Positions 45,587 to 54,947 of a stretch of 64,000 nt of DNA are shown here, in pieces. Position 1 is the first letter of the stretch, and each line of letters opens with the position of its first letter. The translations under genes and the position numbers were made by a program. The notes under the pieces are model-generated. The model was not told where the DNA came from. It made no database searches and saw only the letters and a program-made list of their open reading frames with translations. This DNA comes from an uncultured Schlesneria sp. (GTDB lineage Bacteria; Planctomycetota; Planctomycetia; Planctomycetales; Planctomycetaceae), in assembly GCA_903904835.1 (NCBI GenBank), contig CAIVEI010000189.1, positions 1 to 64,000 on the forward strand, read 5' to 3'.

Positions 45587-45628
45587 TTATCGGTCGTATA
45601 GGTCTTATAAGACCTATACGACCGATAA
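45587..45628. terminator. Perfect 42-bp palindrome between convergent genes
   Basis: Two 21-bp arms with no loop, centred at 45607/45608, built of TTATCGGTCGTATAGG and its complement. It lies 31 bp after the DUF1501 stop and 14 bp before the sigma factor stop, on facing strands. There is no T-run, so intrinsic termination is not certain; it could also be a protein-binding or repeat element. A degenerate relative is at 38691-38715. Confidence 0.75.
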
Positions 45629-45641
45629 CGATTTGTGTGTT

Positions 45642-47507
45642 TCACAGCCGCTTCTTTTCGGTTGATTCAGTTCCCTGGCCTTTTAATTGTTCTAACAGTT
45701 CGATGATTTCATCGTGAATTCTTTGTTTCTGACGAATGACCAGCGATTTCGATGTAGCGCGAATGACACCCATCGCTGAGTCGCCAAAAAAACCACCCCC
45801 TCCAGGTCCACCGCCGCCCATCGGTGGGCCACCGAGTGAATTTGATGTGGGATTTCCTTCCGCGACTTCTTTGGTTGAGGCTTCTTGATTGTCTGCTGGC
45901 CGATTCTTCGACGTCGGTGCCCCCGTTATTGGCGGCGTTTGGTTCGCCGGTACAAGACTTCGAAGGGAGGCCGGAAGATTCCACCCTTCTGGATCCACGG
46001 TTGCCAGAATGAGTTCCATCAATTCCTTCGGCGTATAGTCTGGTACAAGGCCCGTGTTGTAGACACGCGTTTCAAACGTTTGATCAGCTTTTTCGGTTGT
46101 CGTGATCATCAGCATGTCGTTCTTGATGACATAGTCGAGTTGCAATGGGTCGAGCAATAATCGTAACGTATTTTTAAGACTGTTTTCGGCAACAAAAAGA
46201 GTCACGTTTTGGTCAGTAGAGATGCCGGCATCGGCCAACGCGGGAGCATCGATCAAAATCTCAATTTTGTGAAGTTCTTCGAAGTAACGAAGTGCTTCAT
46301 TAAGCGGTTGGTCAGTGAAGGCTAATTCGGTATTTTCATGCAGTGCTGCTTCGATCCTTTCCACTAGAGGACTACGGGACTTAAAGTCCCATTTTGTGCG
46401 TGGGACTGTTTTTGACTTGGAATCATTACCGCCGATTTTCGTATCGGGTTCCAATTGGGCCAATTCACGCGTTGCGAGACGTTGTTCCAGTGGGGCGTGG
46501 GTATCAGCCTGGTCAACGTCAAAAGTTTCAACGGTTACTGAAGAGTCATCAGGGTCATTCGCCAAGGACCCTAAATCAAGAGTATTCCGTGCCGGACGGG
46601 CGGATGAACTCGTTGTCACGACGTTTCCGGCTTCGGCCATTGCGCCGGGAAGTCCAACCAACGCGTTGACTCCACCCAATCCCATGGCGAGTCCGCCGAG
46701 AGTCAGTCCAACTGCAACTACTGTTTTTGTCGCTGTCGTCATGGTGATGATTTCCTTTCCTGCGAGTTCGAGGACCCGATCAGAAATCAGATCGGGCGCT
46801 GGAATGTTTGATTGTGAACACCAGGCGATATTCGCCTGGATGGTGGATTCGATCAGCACTTCGTTGCCAGCAGCTTGCACCGTTTGTTGAGTCAACTGAA
46901 TTGCGGCCAAGGCCGTTCCCAGCGTCGTAATCCCTCGCTGTAAAAGCCGATTACGCAACTCATGTTTGCCTCGTTTCAACAATCCTTCCACTGTTCCGAC
47001 GGTCATTGATAATTCCGTCGCGATTTCGCTTGGTGTTTTACCCGCCAGATACCTGAGTACCAGCGGCTGCCGATATCGTTCCGGCAGTGCGTTCAATTCG
47101 ACATCAACCATTTGTTGATCGTGCCGATCTGCCAGCTTTGCAAATGTGTCGTCATCGGTCGATTTGTCATCCACAAGACATGTTTCCCTCCGGCGTTTCT
47201 TCTGTCGAGCGACCCTCAGCGACAATCGGTAAGCGACTCCGTACAACCAACTCGCAAGCGACTTTCGCTTTCTGACTCGGGTTGCGTCGCGAACAAGTAC
47301 GAGGAATGTTGCTTGAAAGACATCGTCAATATCATGTGCGTCATGCAGAACCCGTCGGCAGACACCAAGCACAACAGGACTGTGCCGACGAACCAACTCC
47401 GCGAATGCTGATTGATCGCGAGCAACTATAAATCGCTCGATCAACTCGGCATCGCCCGGCGCTGGCGAATCAATAACCGAAACGGCGTTTAGTACAAGGG
47501 CACTCAT
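45642..47507 (-). CDS. ECF sigma factor with membrane and STN-like extracytoplasmic domain
   Basis: About 621 residues from the ATG at 47507; an earlier in-frame start at 47540 is possible. Sigma region 2 (DIDDVFQATFLVLVR) and region 4 (TPSEIATELSMTVGTVEGLLKRGK) fill the first 190 residues. A membrane helix follows near 259-286. Beyond it lies an STN/secretin-N-like domain (FTDQPLNEALRYFEEL … LRLLLDPLQLDYVIKNDMLMITT). The C-terminus is Gly/Pro rich then basic. It appears to be a membrane-tethered one-protein sigma system, a planctomycete design. No separate anti-sigma gene is visible. Confidence 0.9.
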   Translation of the reverse strand: MSALVLNAVSVIDSPAPGDAELIERFIVARDQSAFAELVRRHSPVVLGVCRRVLHDAHDIDDVFQATFLVLVRDATRVRKRKSLASWLYGVAYRLSLRVARQKKRRRETCLVDDKSTDDDTFAKLADRHDQQMVDVELNALPERYRQPLVLRYLAGKTPSEIATELSMTVGTVEGLLKRGKHELRNRLLQRGITTLGTALAAIQLTQQTVQAAGNEVLIESTIQANIAWCSQSNIPAPDLISDRVLELAGKEIITMTTATKTVVAVGLTLGGLAMGLGGVNALVGLPGAMAEAGNVVTTSSSARPARNTLDLGSLANDPDDSSVTVETFDVDQADTHAPLEQRLATRELAQLEPDTKIGGNDSKSKTVPRTKWDFKSRSPLVERIEAALHENTELAFTDQPLNEALRYFEELHKIEILIDAPALADAGISTDQNVTLFVAENSLKNTLRLLLDPLQLDYVIKNDMLMITTTEKADQTFETRVYNTGLVPDYTPKELMELILATVDPEGWNLPASLRSLVPANQTPPITGAPTSKNRPADNQEASTKEVAEGNPTSNSLGGPPMGGGGPGGGGFFGDSAMGVIRATSKSLVIRQKQRIHDEIIELLEQLKGQGTESTEKKRL

Positions 47508-47633
47508 TTGTCTGACAGTATAGTGCCCAGTCCCGGCCATTTCCGGCGCAAAATTTTCTGATTTTGTCTTGAATCAGCCGACTTTGATCGATCGTGGCGG
47601 GTCGCAATAGACATCAGCAGGACTTGATTGTCG

Positions 47634-48866
47634 CTACTTCGATGGGACTTCCGCACTGCTGAGAGAAGCGAGCCAGGCGTAAACCGTGTCTCCGATTTGG
47701 CGATAACCTCCCGCAGACGGATGAACTCCGTTGCTCTGTCGGACGATCTTCAATTCCGTATGAGCATTAGGTGACACCGTTTCTGTCGGATAATTGTGAA
47801 CGGCATCCAAGTTTACGTGTGTCGGGATCAGATGAACCGATTCGGATTGTCGACTTCCATATCGCTTGATCATCGCCGACACCAAAAAATGCTGGTTTCG
47901 TTTGTACTTCCAGCGAGTTTGGCCGCTTGCATAGTTGCTGCCAAATGCATCCTGGCTGGCTGCCGGGGGGACTGGAAGCATGACACCAATCCGTGTGGCG
48001 GGACTGGCTGTTTTGACCATCTCGATCAACTTATCGTAGTGGCTTAGCATCTCCTGGATTCCGGCTGCGATGGTTTCATCCTGGTACGAAAAGATGTCAT
48101 TGGGACCAAGAAAGATTGTCATCACGTCCGGAAATCGTCCCTCATTTACATCCTGGCAATAGTGCGGGAATTCGAGCTTCACAGTGCCATCAGACTGCTT
48201 GTACAGAAACGGGCTACCTCGTTTTGCATAGTCACCTTGTCGTGCCGTATCCGCAAAATGGGTCGCAAATCGTTGAGCCGTCCAGCCGCCGTATCCCTCG
48301 TGGCGGTTCAGGCCCAACGTCGGTTCAACGCCGTGAGACCCAATCAAGGTTAAAGCTCTCTGGCCCGGTTTGCCTGCGAGATCGAGTAAATGCTGCGAAT
48401 AGACTGAGGCATGTGTCAGGCTGTCGCCAACGAGTAACAAAGAGAGTGATTTGTTCTTGTCCGACTTGGTTGCCGAGACTTTGACAGTGGTGTTTCCGCG
48501 TGAGACGACCCGGTTTTGATCATCACGGATTTCCAACTGAAGCGGAACATCGCCAACGTCGGCCTCGGTCGGTGTCCAGGTCCATCGTTCGGCCTGCTGT
48601 TTGCCCTTAGGGCACGTCACATCAAATGCATAATTTGCAGTGTTCAGCGTGAGAACCACGTTGTCAAAATAGATGTTTGTTTCGACCCCAGCCACAGCGA
48701 AGATTTCGGGCGGCAAGGCCATTCGTAGCGGGTCATTGAGCTCTGTGCTGGGGACCGCCTGCGCAGGTTCGGCGGCGTCCAACAACGTTACGACGAACAT
48801 GCCGTTCACGATGAAAGGGAAGAGTGCGAACCAAACAGCTGAAGACTTCGGTTTCTTCTTTAACAT
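47634..48866 (-). CDS. GDSL/SGNH hydrolase-like protein
   Basis: A 410-residue exported protein (hydrophobic signal at about 9-30). After a beta-rich domain of about 110 residues comes an SGNH hydrolase: LLVGDSLTH (nucleophile serine), GGWTAQRF, FLGPNDIFSY and GVHPSAGGYRQIG, so Ser, Gly, Asn and the Asp/His pair are present. Probably an extracytoplasmic esterase or carbohydrate deacetylase; substrate unknown. Confidence 0.88.
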   Translation of the reverse strand: MLKKKPKSSAVWFALFPFIVNGMFVVTLLDAAEPAQAVPSTELNDPLRMALPPEIFAVAGVETNIYFDNVVLTLNTANYAFDVTCPKGKQQAERWTWTPTEADVGDVPLQLEIRDDQNRVVSRGNTTVKVSATKSDKNKSLSLLLVGDSLTHASVYSQHLLDLAGKPGQRALTLIGSHGVEPTLGLNRHEGYGGWTAQRFATHFADTARQGDYAKRGSPFLYKQSDGTVKLEFPHYCQDVNEGRFPDVMTIFLGPNDIFSYQDETIAAGIQEMLSHYDKLIEMVKTASPATRIGVMLPVPPAASQDAFGSNYASGQTRWKYKRNQHFLVSAMIKRYGSRQSESVHLIPTHVNLDAVHNYPTETVSPNAHTELKIVRQSNGVHPSAGGYRQIGDTVYAWLASLSSAEVPSK

Positions 48867-48985
48867 GACAGCTGACTCCCATCGTTTTGAGAGTTGTTTA
48901 TGTTAAGTCAAAAATGAAACCCAAGGACGATTGTCGTCTGGAACTTTATGACACCTGGAACTTTCATACTCGTTCTCATGCAAAC

Positions 48986-51187
48986 TCAATATTCGTTTGC
49001 AGCTTCACTTGCTTCGTCAAACTGCTGAAACTTTTTCTCGCTCACCTGCCGGATTGTTCGTTCAGCGACTTCATTCTGAAGCTTGGTCAGCGCCGCCTCC
49101 AGTGGCATTGCACCAAGATCACCTTCAATACGGTCACGGATTGATACCGTCCCGTTTTCAACGTCACGACCGCCAACGATCAACATGTAGGGGATCAGTT
49201 CGACTTGCGCATCGCGAACTTTGGCGTTGATCTTGGCTCCACGAAGGTCCGTTGTCACGCGGAAACCAGCGGCACGGAAACGGGCTTCGACTTGTTTGGC
49301 GTAGTCTTCGAACTTGTCGCTGATCGACATGACTCGAATCTGTTCGGGAGCCAGCCAGAGTGGGAATGCCCCGGCAAAGTGTTCAATCAACATGCCTGTG
49401 AATCGTTCCATCGAACCAAACGGAGCGCGATGGATCATGACCGGACGGTGGGTTTGATTGTCCGCGCCCACGTATTCCAATTGAAAACGTTCGGGGAGAT
49501 TAAAGTCGAGTTGGACCGTACCAAGTTGCCATTCGCGACCAATACAGTCGCGAACCATAAAGTCGGTCTTGGGTCCGTAGAACGCAGCTTCACCTTCCCG
49601 TTCGACGAACGGCATCTGCATCTCGGTAAGTACTTTTCGCAACGAATTTTGGGCGTTTTCCCAACCTTCGTCCGTACCAACGTACTTCGATTTGTTCTTC
49701 GAATCACGGCATGACAGTTGAACGCGATAATCATTAAGACCAACGCTGGCGAGGACGAATTTGACCAGTTCCAGCGTCGACTTGAACTCTTCCAGAACTT
49801 GATCCGGTGTTACGAAAAGATGTGCATCATCCTGGGTCAGGCCGCGGACTCGCAGCATCCCGTTGAGTTCGCCCGACTGTTCGTGTCGATAAACAGTACC
49901 GAATTCTGCCAATCGCACAGGAAGATCGCGGTAACTTCGCTGTTGAGCCTTATAAATCTGCACGTGGTGCGGGCAGTTCATCGGCTTGAGCAGATATCGC
50001 TCCTGTTGTTTCTCCCAGGCTCGCAGGAATTCTTTGCGTGCAGCAGGAGTCCCGTTCGTGGGGAAATCGGCGAGGTCCATTCCCATCAGCTTCGCCGAAT
50101 CCGCCAGCTTCTTTTCATCTTCGAGCGAAAAGGCCGTTCCATCCGTGATCAGGGCTTCCAGACGACGGACCCAATAGTCGACCAGTGCGCCTGCGTCGTG
50201 ACCGAAGATCGGAGCAAACTGTGATTCGCGATAATAGGGGAAATGTCCACTGGTTTCGTACATGTCGACTCGACCGATGTGCGGCGAGTAGACCGGCTGA
50301 TAGCCACGTGCAATCAGTTCCCGCTTAATGAAATCTTCAAGCGTTGCCCGGATGGTTGCCCCTTTGGGAAGCCACAGGCAAAGGCCCTGACCAACCTCTT
50401 GGCTGATTGCAAACAGGTTCAGTTGTTTGCCGAGCACGCGATGGTCTCGACGCTTGGCTTCATTGACTTGATCAAGATACCCGTCAAGGTCTTTTTGCGA
50501 GAACCATGCCGTACCGTACAATCGTTGTAGCTGCTTACCGCTGGCATCACCTTTCCAGTAGGCACCTGCCACGGAGAGTAGCTTGAATGCTTTGACTCGC
50601 TTTGCATCGGGAACGTGTGGACCACGGCAAAGGTCAACGAACTCACCCTGTCGGTAAAAACTGACGGTCGGATGGGTGGCGAGGCCCGTGTTGATATGTT
50701 CAACCTTCAGCGATTGAGACATTCCATCGACGAGCTTCAATGCTTCTTCGCGATCGCAGATGAACCGTTCAAATGGTTCCCCAATGTCGACGATCCGCTG
50801 CATTTCTGCTTCGATCCGAGGAAAGTCATCTTCGCTGATTGTGTGCGAGCACGCGATGTCGTAGTAATAACCATGCCCCGTAGTCGGTCCGAAGGCTAAC
50901 TCGACGCCGGGCCATAATCGCATCACAGCACGTGCCATGATGTGCGCACAGGAATGCCGAAGAATTGCCAGCGAGGCAGGATCTTTTTCAGTCAAAAGCT
51001 GTAGTGGCACCGGCCGCTCGTCGGTGACTTCACTGAGCGGTCTGAGGACATCCGTGACCTGTCCGGCAACAACGGCTCCTATCGCTGCCGACGCAAGCCT
51101 TGGGCTGATGGCCGAAGCGACATCATAGGCTGTGGCGTGATCAGGATGATCGACAATAGTACCGTCTGGCAATTTGACTTGAAGCAT
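48986..51187 (-). CDS. thrS: Threonyl-tRNA synthetase
   Basis: The ATG at 51187 begins [15 protein letters not shown], the TGS domain; a TTG frame at 51208 is longer. About 733 residues, so longer than the usual 640-680. After TGS come the editing SAD domain, the class II core with motif 2 ([19 protein letters not shown]) and zinc cysteine in MNCPHH, then the anticodon-binding domain ([18 protein letters not shown]). The tail (about 20 residues) is acidic and helical. No T-box leader is evident. Confidence 0.96.
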   Translation of the reverse strand: MLQVKLPDGTIVDHPDHATAYDVASAISPRLASAAIGAVVAGQVTDVLRPLSEVTDERPVPLQLLTEKDPASLAILRHSCAHIMARAVMRLWPGVELAFGPTTGHGYYYDIACSHTISEDDFPRIEAEMQRIVDIGEPFERFICDREEALKLVDGMSQSLKVEHINTGLATHPTVSFYRQGEFVDLCRGPHVPDAKRVKAFKLLSVAGAYWKGDASGKQLQRLYGTAWFSQKDLDGYLDQVNEAKRRDHRVLGKQLNLFAISQEVGQGLCLWLPKGATIRATLEDFIKRELIARGYQPVYSPHIGRVDMYETSGHFPYYRESQFAPIFGHDAGALVDYWVRRLEALITDGTAFSLEDEKKLADSAKLMGMDLADFPTNGTPAARKEFLRAWEKQQERYLLKPMNCPHHVQIYKAQQRSYRDLPVRLAEFGTVYRHEQSGELNGMLRVRGLTQDDAHLFVTPDQVLEEFKSTLELVKFVLASVGLNDYRVQLSCRDSKNKSKYVGTDEGWENAQNSLRKVLTEMQMPFVEREGEAAFYGPKTDFMVRDCIGREWQLGTVQLDFNLPERFQLEYVGADNQTHRPVMIHRAPFGSMERFTGMLIEHFAGAFPLWLAPEQIRVMSISDKFEDYAKQVEARFRAAGFRVTTDLRGAKINAKVRDAQVELIPYMLIVGGRDVENGTVSIRDRIEGDLGAMPLEAALTKLQNEVAERTIRQVSEKKFQQFDEASEAANEY

Positions 51188-51285
51188 GGCAAGGGCAATC
51201 CTAGACAAAGGGATTGGACCGAAGGCGAAGCAAAATAACAGCCTCGACCGGAAAGTCGAAGAGGGGGATGTTTATAGGGACCTCA

Positions 51286-52173
51286 TCATGTGGCGTCAAT
51301 CGGCACTGGTGCGACATCAACTGACACAGTCAACACGTGCGAGCCCCCGCCGGTCAGGACTCCCTGAATTGGACACACATCGCCGTAGTCGCGGCCCCAG
51401 CCGATGGTAATGTGTCGCTCCTGCGGAATCACGTTGTTTGTCGGGTCGAGATCGATCCATCCATGGTTCGGGCAAAAGACTGCCAGCCACGCGTGCGAAG
51501 CGTCCGCTCCGACGAGTCGTGGCTTACCTGGTGGTGGAGCAGTCACGAGATAACCGCTGACGTAGCGAGCTGCCAGACCCAGAGTTCGCAAGGCAGTAAT
51601 CTGAAGATGGGCGAAGTCCTGGCAGACACCACGTCGCTTTTCGAGCACTTCCTTCGTGGGAGTGCTGATGCTCGTCGCGGCGGGAGCATATTCAAACTCG
51701 TGATAAATCCTCGACGTTAGATCGAGTGCGGCTTCCAGAATGGGGCGGCCAGGAGTGAAACTTGGTAGTGCGTAATCGCGTGCTTCATTCAGATAACGAA
51801 CATAGGGAGACTCAAATCGAAATTGGGACATCATTCGCATCTCAGCAGTTTCGGCTGTGGCGAGTTGGTCTCGAACGGTTTCCCAAGGGGACGTTTCAAA
51901 CGGCAAAGGGAGTTCTCGCTTCATGACAGTGATTCGGCTTCGAGCGGTCACTCGCAGTTCCTGGTGTGGTTCTTCCAGCGAGAAATAGCGTACTTCGTTG
52001 CCAAACGTATCGATCCAGGAACGCTGAAGCATTGGCTCTGGAGAGACTTCTAACAGGAATCCGGCCGTCGTTTGAAACGGAGTCTGGCGTGGCGTCAAAT
52101 GAACATCGTTTTGACAGATTGACACTGGGTCAGTGTACGAATACGTCGTTGTATGTCGAACGGTATAGTGCAT
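51286..52173 (-). CDS. Transglutaminase-like protein (short)
   Basis: A 295-residue member of the bacterial transglutaminase-like family (COG1305-type). A beta N-terminal domain (HYTVRHTTTYSY) is followed by the papain-like core with C184 (RRGVCQDFAH), H227 (DASHAWL) and D243 (DLDPTN), a full triad. It starts 79 bp after the fusion ATP-grasp gene. It resembles the N-terminal part of the larger transglutaminase-DUF2126 protein in the same cluster, so the two are paralogs. It may hydrolyse or transfer isopeptide-type bonds; substrate unknown. Confidence 0.92.
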   Translation of the reverse strand: MHYTVRHTTTYSYTDPVSICQNDVHLTPRQTPFQTTAGFLLEVSPEPMLQRSWIDTFGNEVRYFSLEEPHQELRVTARSRITVMKRELPLPFETSPWETVRDQLATAETAEMRMMSQFRFESPYVRYLNEARDYALPSFTPGRPILEAALDLTSRIYHEFEYAPAATSISTPTKEVLEKRRGVCQDFAHLQITALRTLGLAARYVSGYLVTAPPPGKPRLVGADASHAWLAVFCPNHGWIDLDPTNNVIPQERHITIGWGRDYGDVCPIQGVLTGGGSHVLTVSVDVAPVPIDAT

Positions 52174-52252
52174 CAGATGTTTTTAATGACGAGGAGACAA
52201 AACCAACGAACACGGATTCGAATACCCTCAAATCAAAAAAAACAAGCGCAGT

Positions 52253-54826
52253 TCACGCTCGTCTTGGAATCTGAAGCTGAACCTCAAGTTGTCTCGAATC
52301 AACCGTGTGCGTGAGATACGTGTGCGTAATGCTATCGGAGAGTGCACGAAGATCGGAAGTCAGCAGGGCCAAAAACTTGTCCAACTGTCGGCGATCACCG
52401 GCACCATTTACTGCGCAAAAGGACTCCACATCAGCCAAACGGAGCGAGGCTTGAGCCGACAAAACAAGCTTTTGTTCCGAGGTGCGGACCATTTCCGATT
52501 CGTCTCGCGCAAGACTTCGGACATGCTCGGACAACGCCATCAGTTGAAAGCCAACGGCCCGCGGGTTCGATTCATCCGCTAATACGAGATCGAGCACCGG
52601 TGCCAATTGAAGCGTCGTCAGATAGCGGTAACGGTAAGTCATCGAACTATCCGCGATTTCGAGCATCGCTTCGAGTCGCGGAAGAACGTCCGCTTGACCA
52701 TCAACCAGCAAGCCGCGAATGACCCTGAGCGTTTGCAATGCACGTTCAATTCGCCGTCCGATATCAAGAAACCGCCAACCAGGGCCGCGAGTCATGCTGT
52801 CGTTACAAAGGCCACTAAACGCCGAAAGCGAAGTCAGCAGTTGGTTTAAGGGGGCTAATGCTTCAGCAAGGTCCGCCGATGTCCTGGGGGCAGTGACCTG
52901 GCGTGATTGCGGAAATTTCAATTGGTTGATAATTCGCCAGCCATCGACAGAAATACGATCTCGGACGATCGAAGCCGTCCGGTGAGTCGTCTCAATTGCG
53001 TCGAATAAACCTGCCTTACGATAAGGATCGTGAAGAAACGACCAGACCGATTCGACCAGTGCTTGCCAAAGCCCGTTTTCATCCGTATTCGCAGCCAATG
53101 GTGATTCGCCCGGGTCGTCGATCGCCAGGACCAGTAAATGAAGATCTGACAATCGAGCCGGTTGTAATTCGCTCGTCATGCGAGCTACAACGCTGCGAGC
53201 GTGACGTACCTTGGCCTCCGTCCTTTCAATCGAGCGCCCCAGCCAGAACAAATGGTCTGCCGCCCGGCTTGGTAAGTCGTTCGCGCTCCGGCGAAGTTCC
53301 AATGCGGTTTGTTTGGGACGTAGCAATGACACCGGTTCAACGGGGCCATCGGCAAGAATCCAGACGTCCTTACTTCGTTGCCCGGCCGCCATGGATTCAG
53401 TCAGTGTTTCTGACCGAGTCGCAACTCGTGACAAGCCTCCAGGCATGACCTGATAATCACCGTCGGTTGCCACGGCGAAGGCTCGTAACGTCACGTGCCA
53501 TGGCTGCATTCGATCGTTGCACCACACAGGGGCCGTCGATCCCACAATCGGTTCCTGTGCCACAAAATGACTGGGCCTTGCACGCATTTCTGAAATCAGT
53601 CTGGCTCGCTCGTCATACGCCAGATTGCTTCCAACATAGACCTTTGTGTTGTGGTGGCGGAAAGCGTGGCGAACGACCAGGCGATCAAGATTGGCTTCAA
53701 CATACTTCAGGTCTTCATTTCGTCCGCACCACCATGTCGGGACGGAAGGGAGCTTGAGGTCTTCTCCCAGCAGAAATCGACAGGCCGCAGGAAGAAACGC
53801 TTGAAGTAACGGGGCTTCGAGAAAGCCGCTGCCAAGCGCATTGGCAACCACCACCTGACCGTCGCGCACGACCTGGATCAGTCCCGGAATTCCTGCTCGG
53901 GAATCAGGACGCAATTCGAGCGGATCGCAGCGTCCATCAGCCATTCGGCGGAAGATGACATCGACTTCAAGTAACCCGCCAAGTGTCTTCAAATAGACTC
54001 CGTCACCACGGACGGTGAGGTCGCCCCCTTCGACCAGCGTATAGCCAAGATACCGTGCGAGATAAACATCTTCGAAGTATCGCGAACTTTTGGGGCCGGG
54101 CGAAAGCAGAACAACACGGGGGTTCTCGCGATGGCTGCGAGACAAGCTGGCCAGCGTGTTCTGTAGTGCAATAAAAAATGACGCAAGTCGGACAACGTTT
54201 AAACTTTGAAATTCTTCCGGCAAAGTGCGGGAAATAACAATCCGGTTCTCAACGGCGTATCCTGCTCCAGACGGGCCCTGCGAGCGATCACCAAGTGCAA
54301 TCCATTGGCCGCGTGCGTCTCGCGCCAACTGTGCTGCATACCAATGAACGAAAATTCCTCCGGGGGGGGTAATCCCCACACACGGCAAGAGGTAATTGGG
54401 GTGTTCGAACAAGCTGTTGGGAGGCAGAATCCCCGACCGCATTAACTCTTGTGAGCCATAAACATCGGCAAGAATCCGGTTCGACAACCGGGCACGCTGT
54501 TTAAGAGCATCCGCCAACACTTTCCATTCTTCGATCGGGATCATTAGCGGGATGGGGTCGAGTTCCCATGGTCGCTCCAAATCCTTGGCGGCCCCGTAAA
54601 CGTTGTAGGTGACGCCATTTTCGCGAAGTAGATGGCGAGCTTGATCGCTACGTCGACCGAGGCCTGCTGATCCTTCATCATTCAGGCTTTGGGCTAATCG
54701 CGACCACGCGGGGCGTACAAAACCGCCCGATCCCAGCATTTCATCAAAGAGCTGATTCGGTGGCTGATACTGTGACACGATATCGCCGGCCGGATGAGCA
54801 CTCACCGTACCGGTGCTGTCATTCAT
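52253..54826 (-). CDS. Circularly permuted ATP-grasp / alpha-E fusion, probably inactive ATP-grasp
   Basis: An 857-residue fusion. Residues 20-480 match the circularly permuted ATP-grasp family, aligned without gaps in most of its length to the separate copy at 59847-61340. Residues about 515-857 match alpha-E. Key residues differ from that copy: at the metal site LEDN becomes LGDR (G179, R181) and the K-P…SGGYG loop becomes R386 and HHNTKVY. So ligase activity looks lost. It is followed by the short transglutaminase gene and preceded by the DUF2126 fusion gene on the same strand. Confidence 0.92.
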   Translation of the reverse strand: MNDSTGTVSAHPAGDIVSQYQPPNQLFDEMLGSGGFVRPAWSRLAQSLNDEGSAGLGRRSDQARHLLRENGVTYNVYGAAKDLERPWELDPIPLMIPIEEWKVLADALKQRARLSNRILADVYGSQELMRSGILPPNSLFEHPNYLLPCVGITPPGGIFVHWYAAQLARDARGQWIALGDRSQGPSGAGYAVENRIVISRTLPEEFQSLNVVRLASFFIALQNTLASLSRSHRENPRVVLLSPGPKSSRYFEDVYLARYLGYTLVEGGDLTVRGDGVYLKTLGGLLEVDVIFRRMADGRCDPLELRPDSRAGIPGLIQVVRDGQVVVANALGSGFLEAPLLQAFLPAACRFLLGEDLKLPSVPTWWCGRNEDLKYVEANLDRLVVRHAFRHHNTKVYVGSNLAYDERARLISEMRARPSHFVAQEPIVGSTAPVWCNDRMQPWHVTLRAFAVATDGDYQVMPGGLSRVATRSETLTESMAAGQRSKDVWILADGPVEPVSLLRPKQTALELRRSANDLPSRAADHLFWLGRSIERTEAKVRHARSVVARMTSELQPARLSDLHLLVLAIDDPGESPLAANTDENGLWQALVESVWSFLHDPYRKAGLFDAIETTHRTASIVRDRISVDGWRIINQLKFPQSRQVTAPRTSADLAEALAPLNQLLTSLSAFSGLCNDSMTRGPGWRFLDIGRRIERALQTLRVIRGLLVDGQADVLPRLEAMLEIADSSMTYRYRYLTTLQLAPVLDLVLADESNPRAVGFQLMALSEHVRSLARDESEMVRTSEQKLVLSAQASLRLADVESFCAVNGAGDRRQLDKFLALLTSDLRALSDSITHTYLTHTVDSRQLEVQLQIPRRA

Positions 54827-54947
54827 TATTACGGAGACTCCAGAAAGTCAGTATTCCGCTTCCTTCCCTGAGCATTGCGTCGCCAGACAAGAACTCACGG
54901 TTGGCTCTTGCTCCAGCAACAGAAGGCTCAAACGAGGAAAACGTACT

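Noticed and set aside
45587-45628. Calling the palindrome a standard intrinsic terminator
   Set aside because: Listed as a possible terminator from its position, but it lacks a T-run on either strand, so ordinary intrinsic termination is not claimed.
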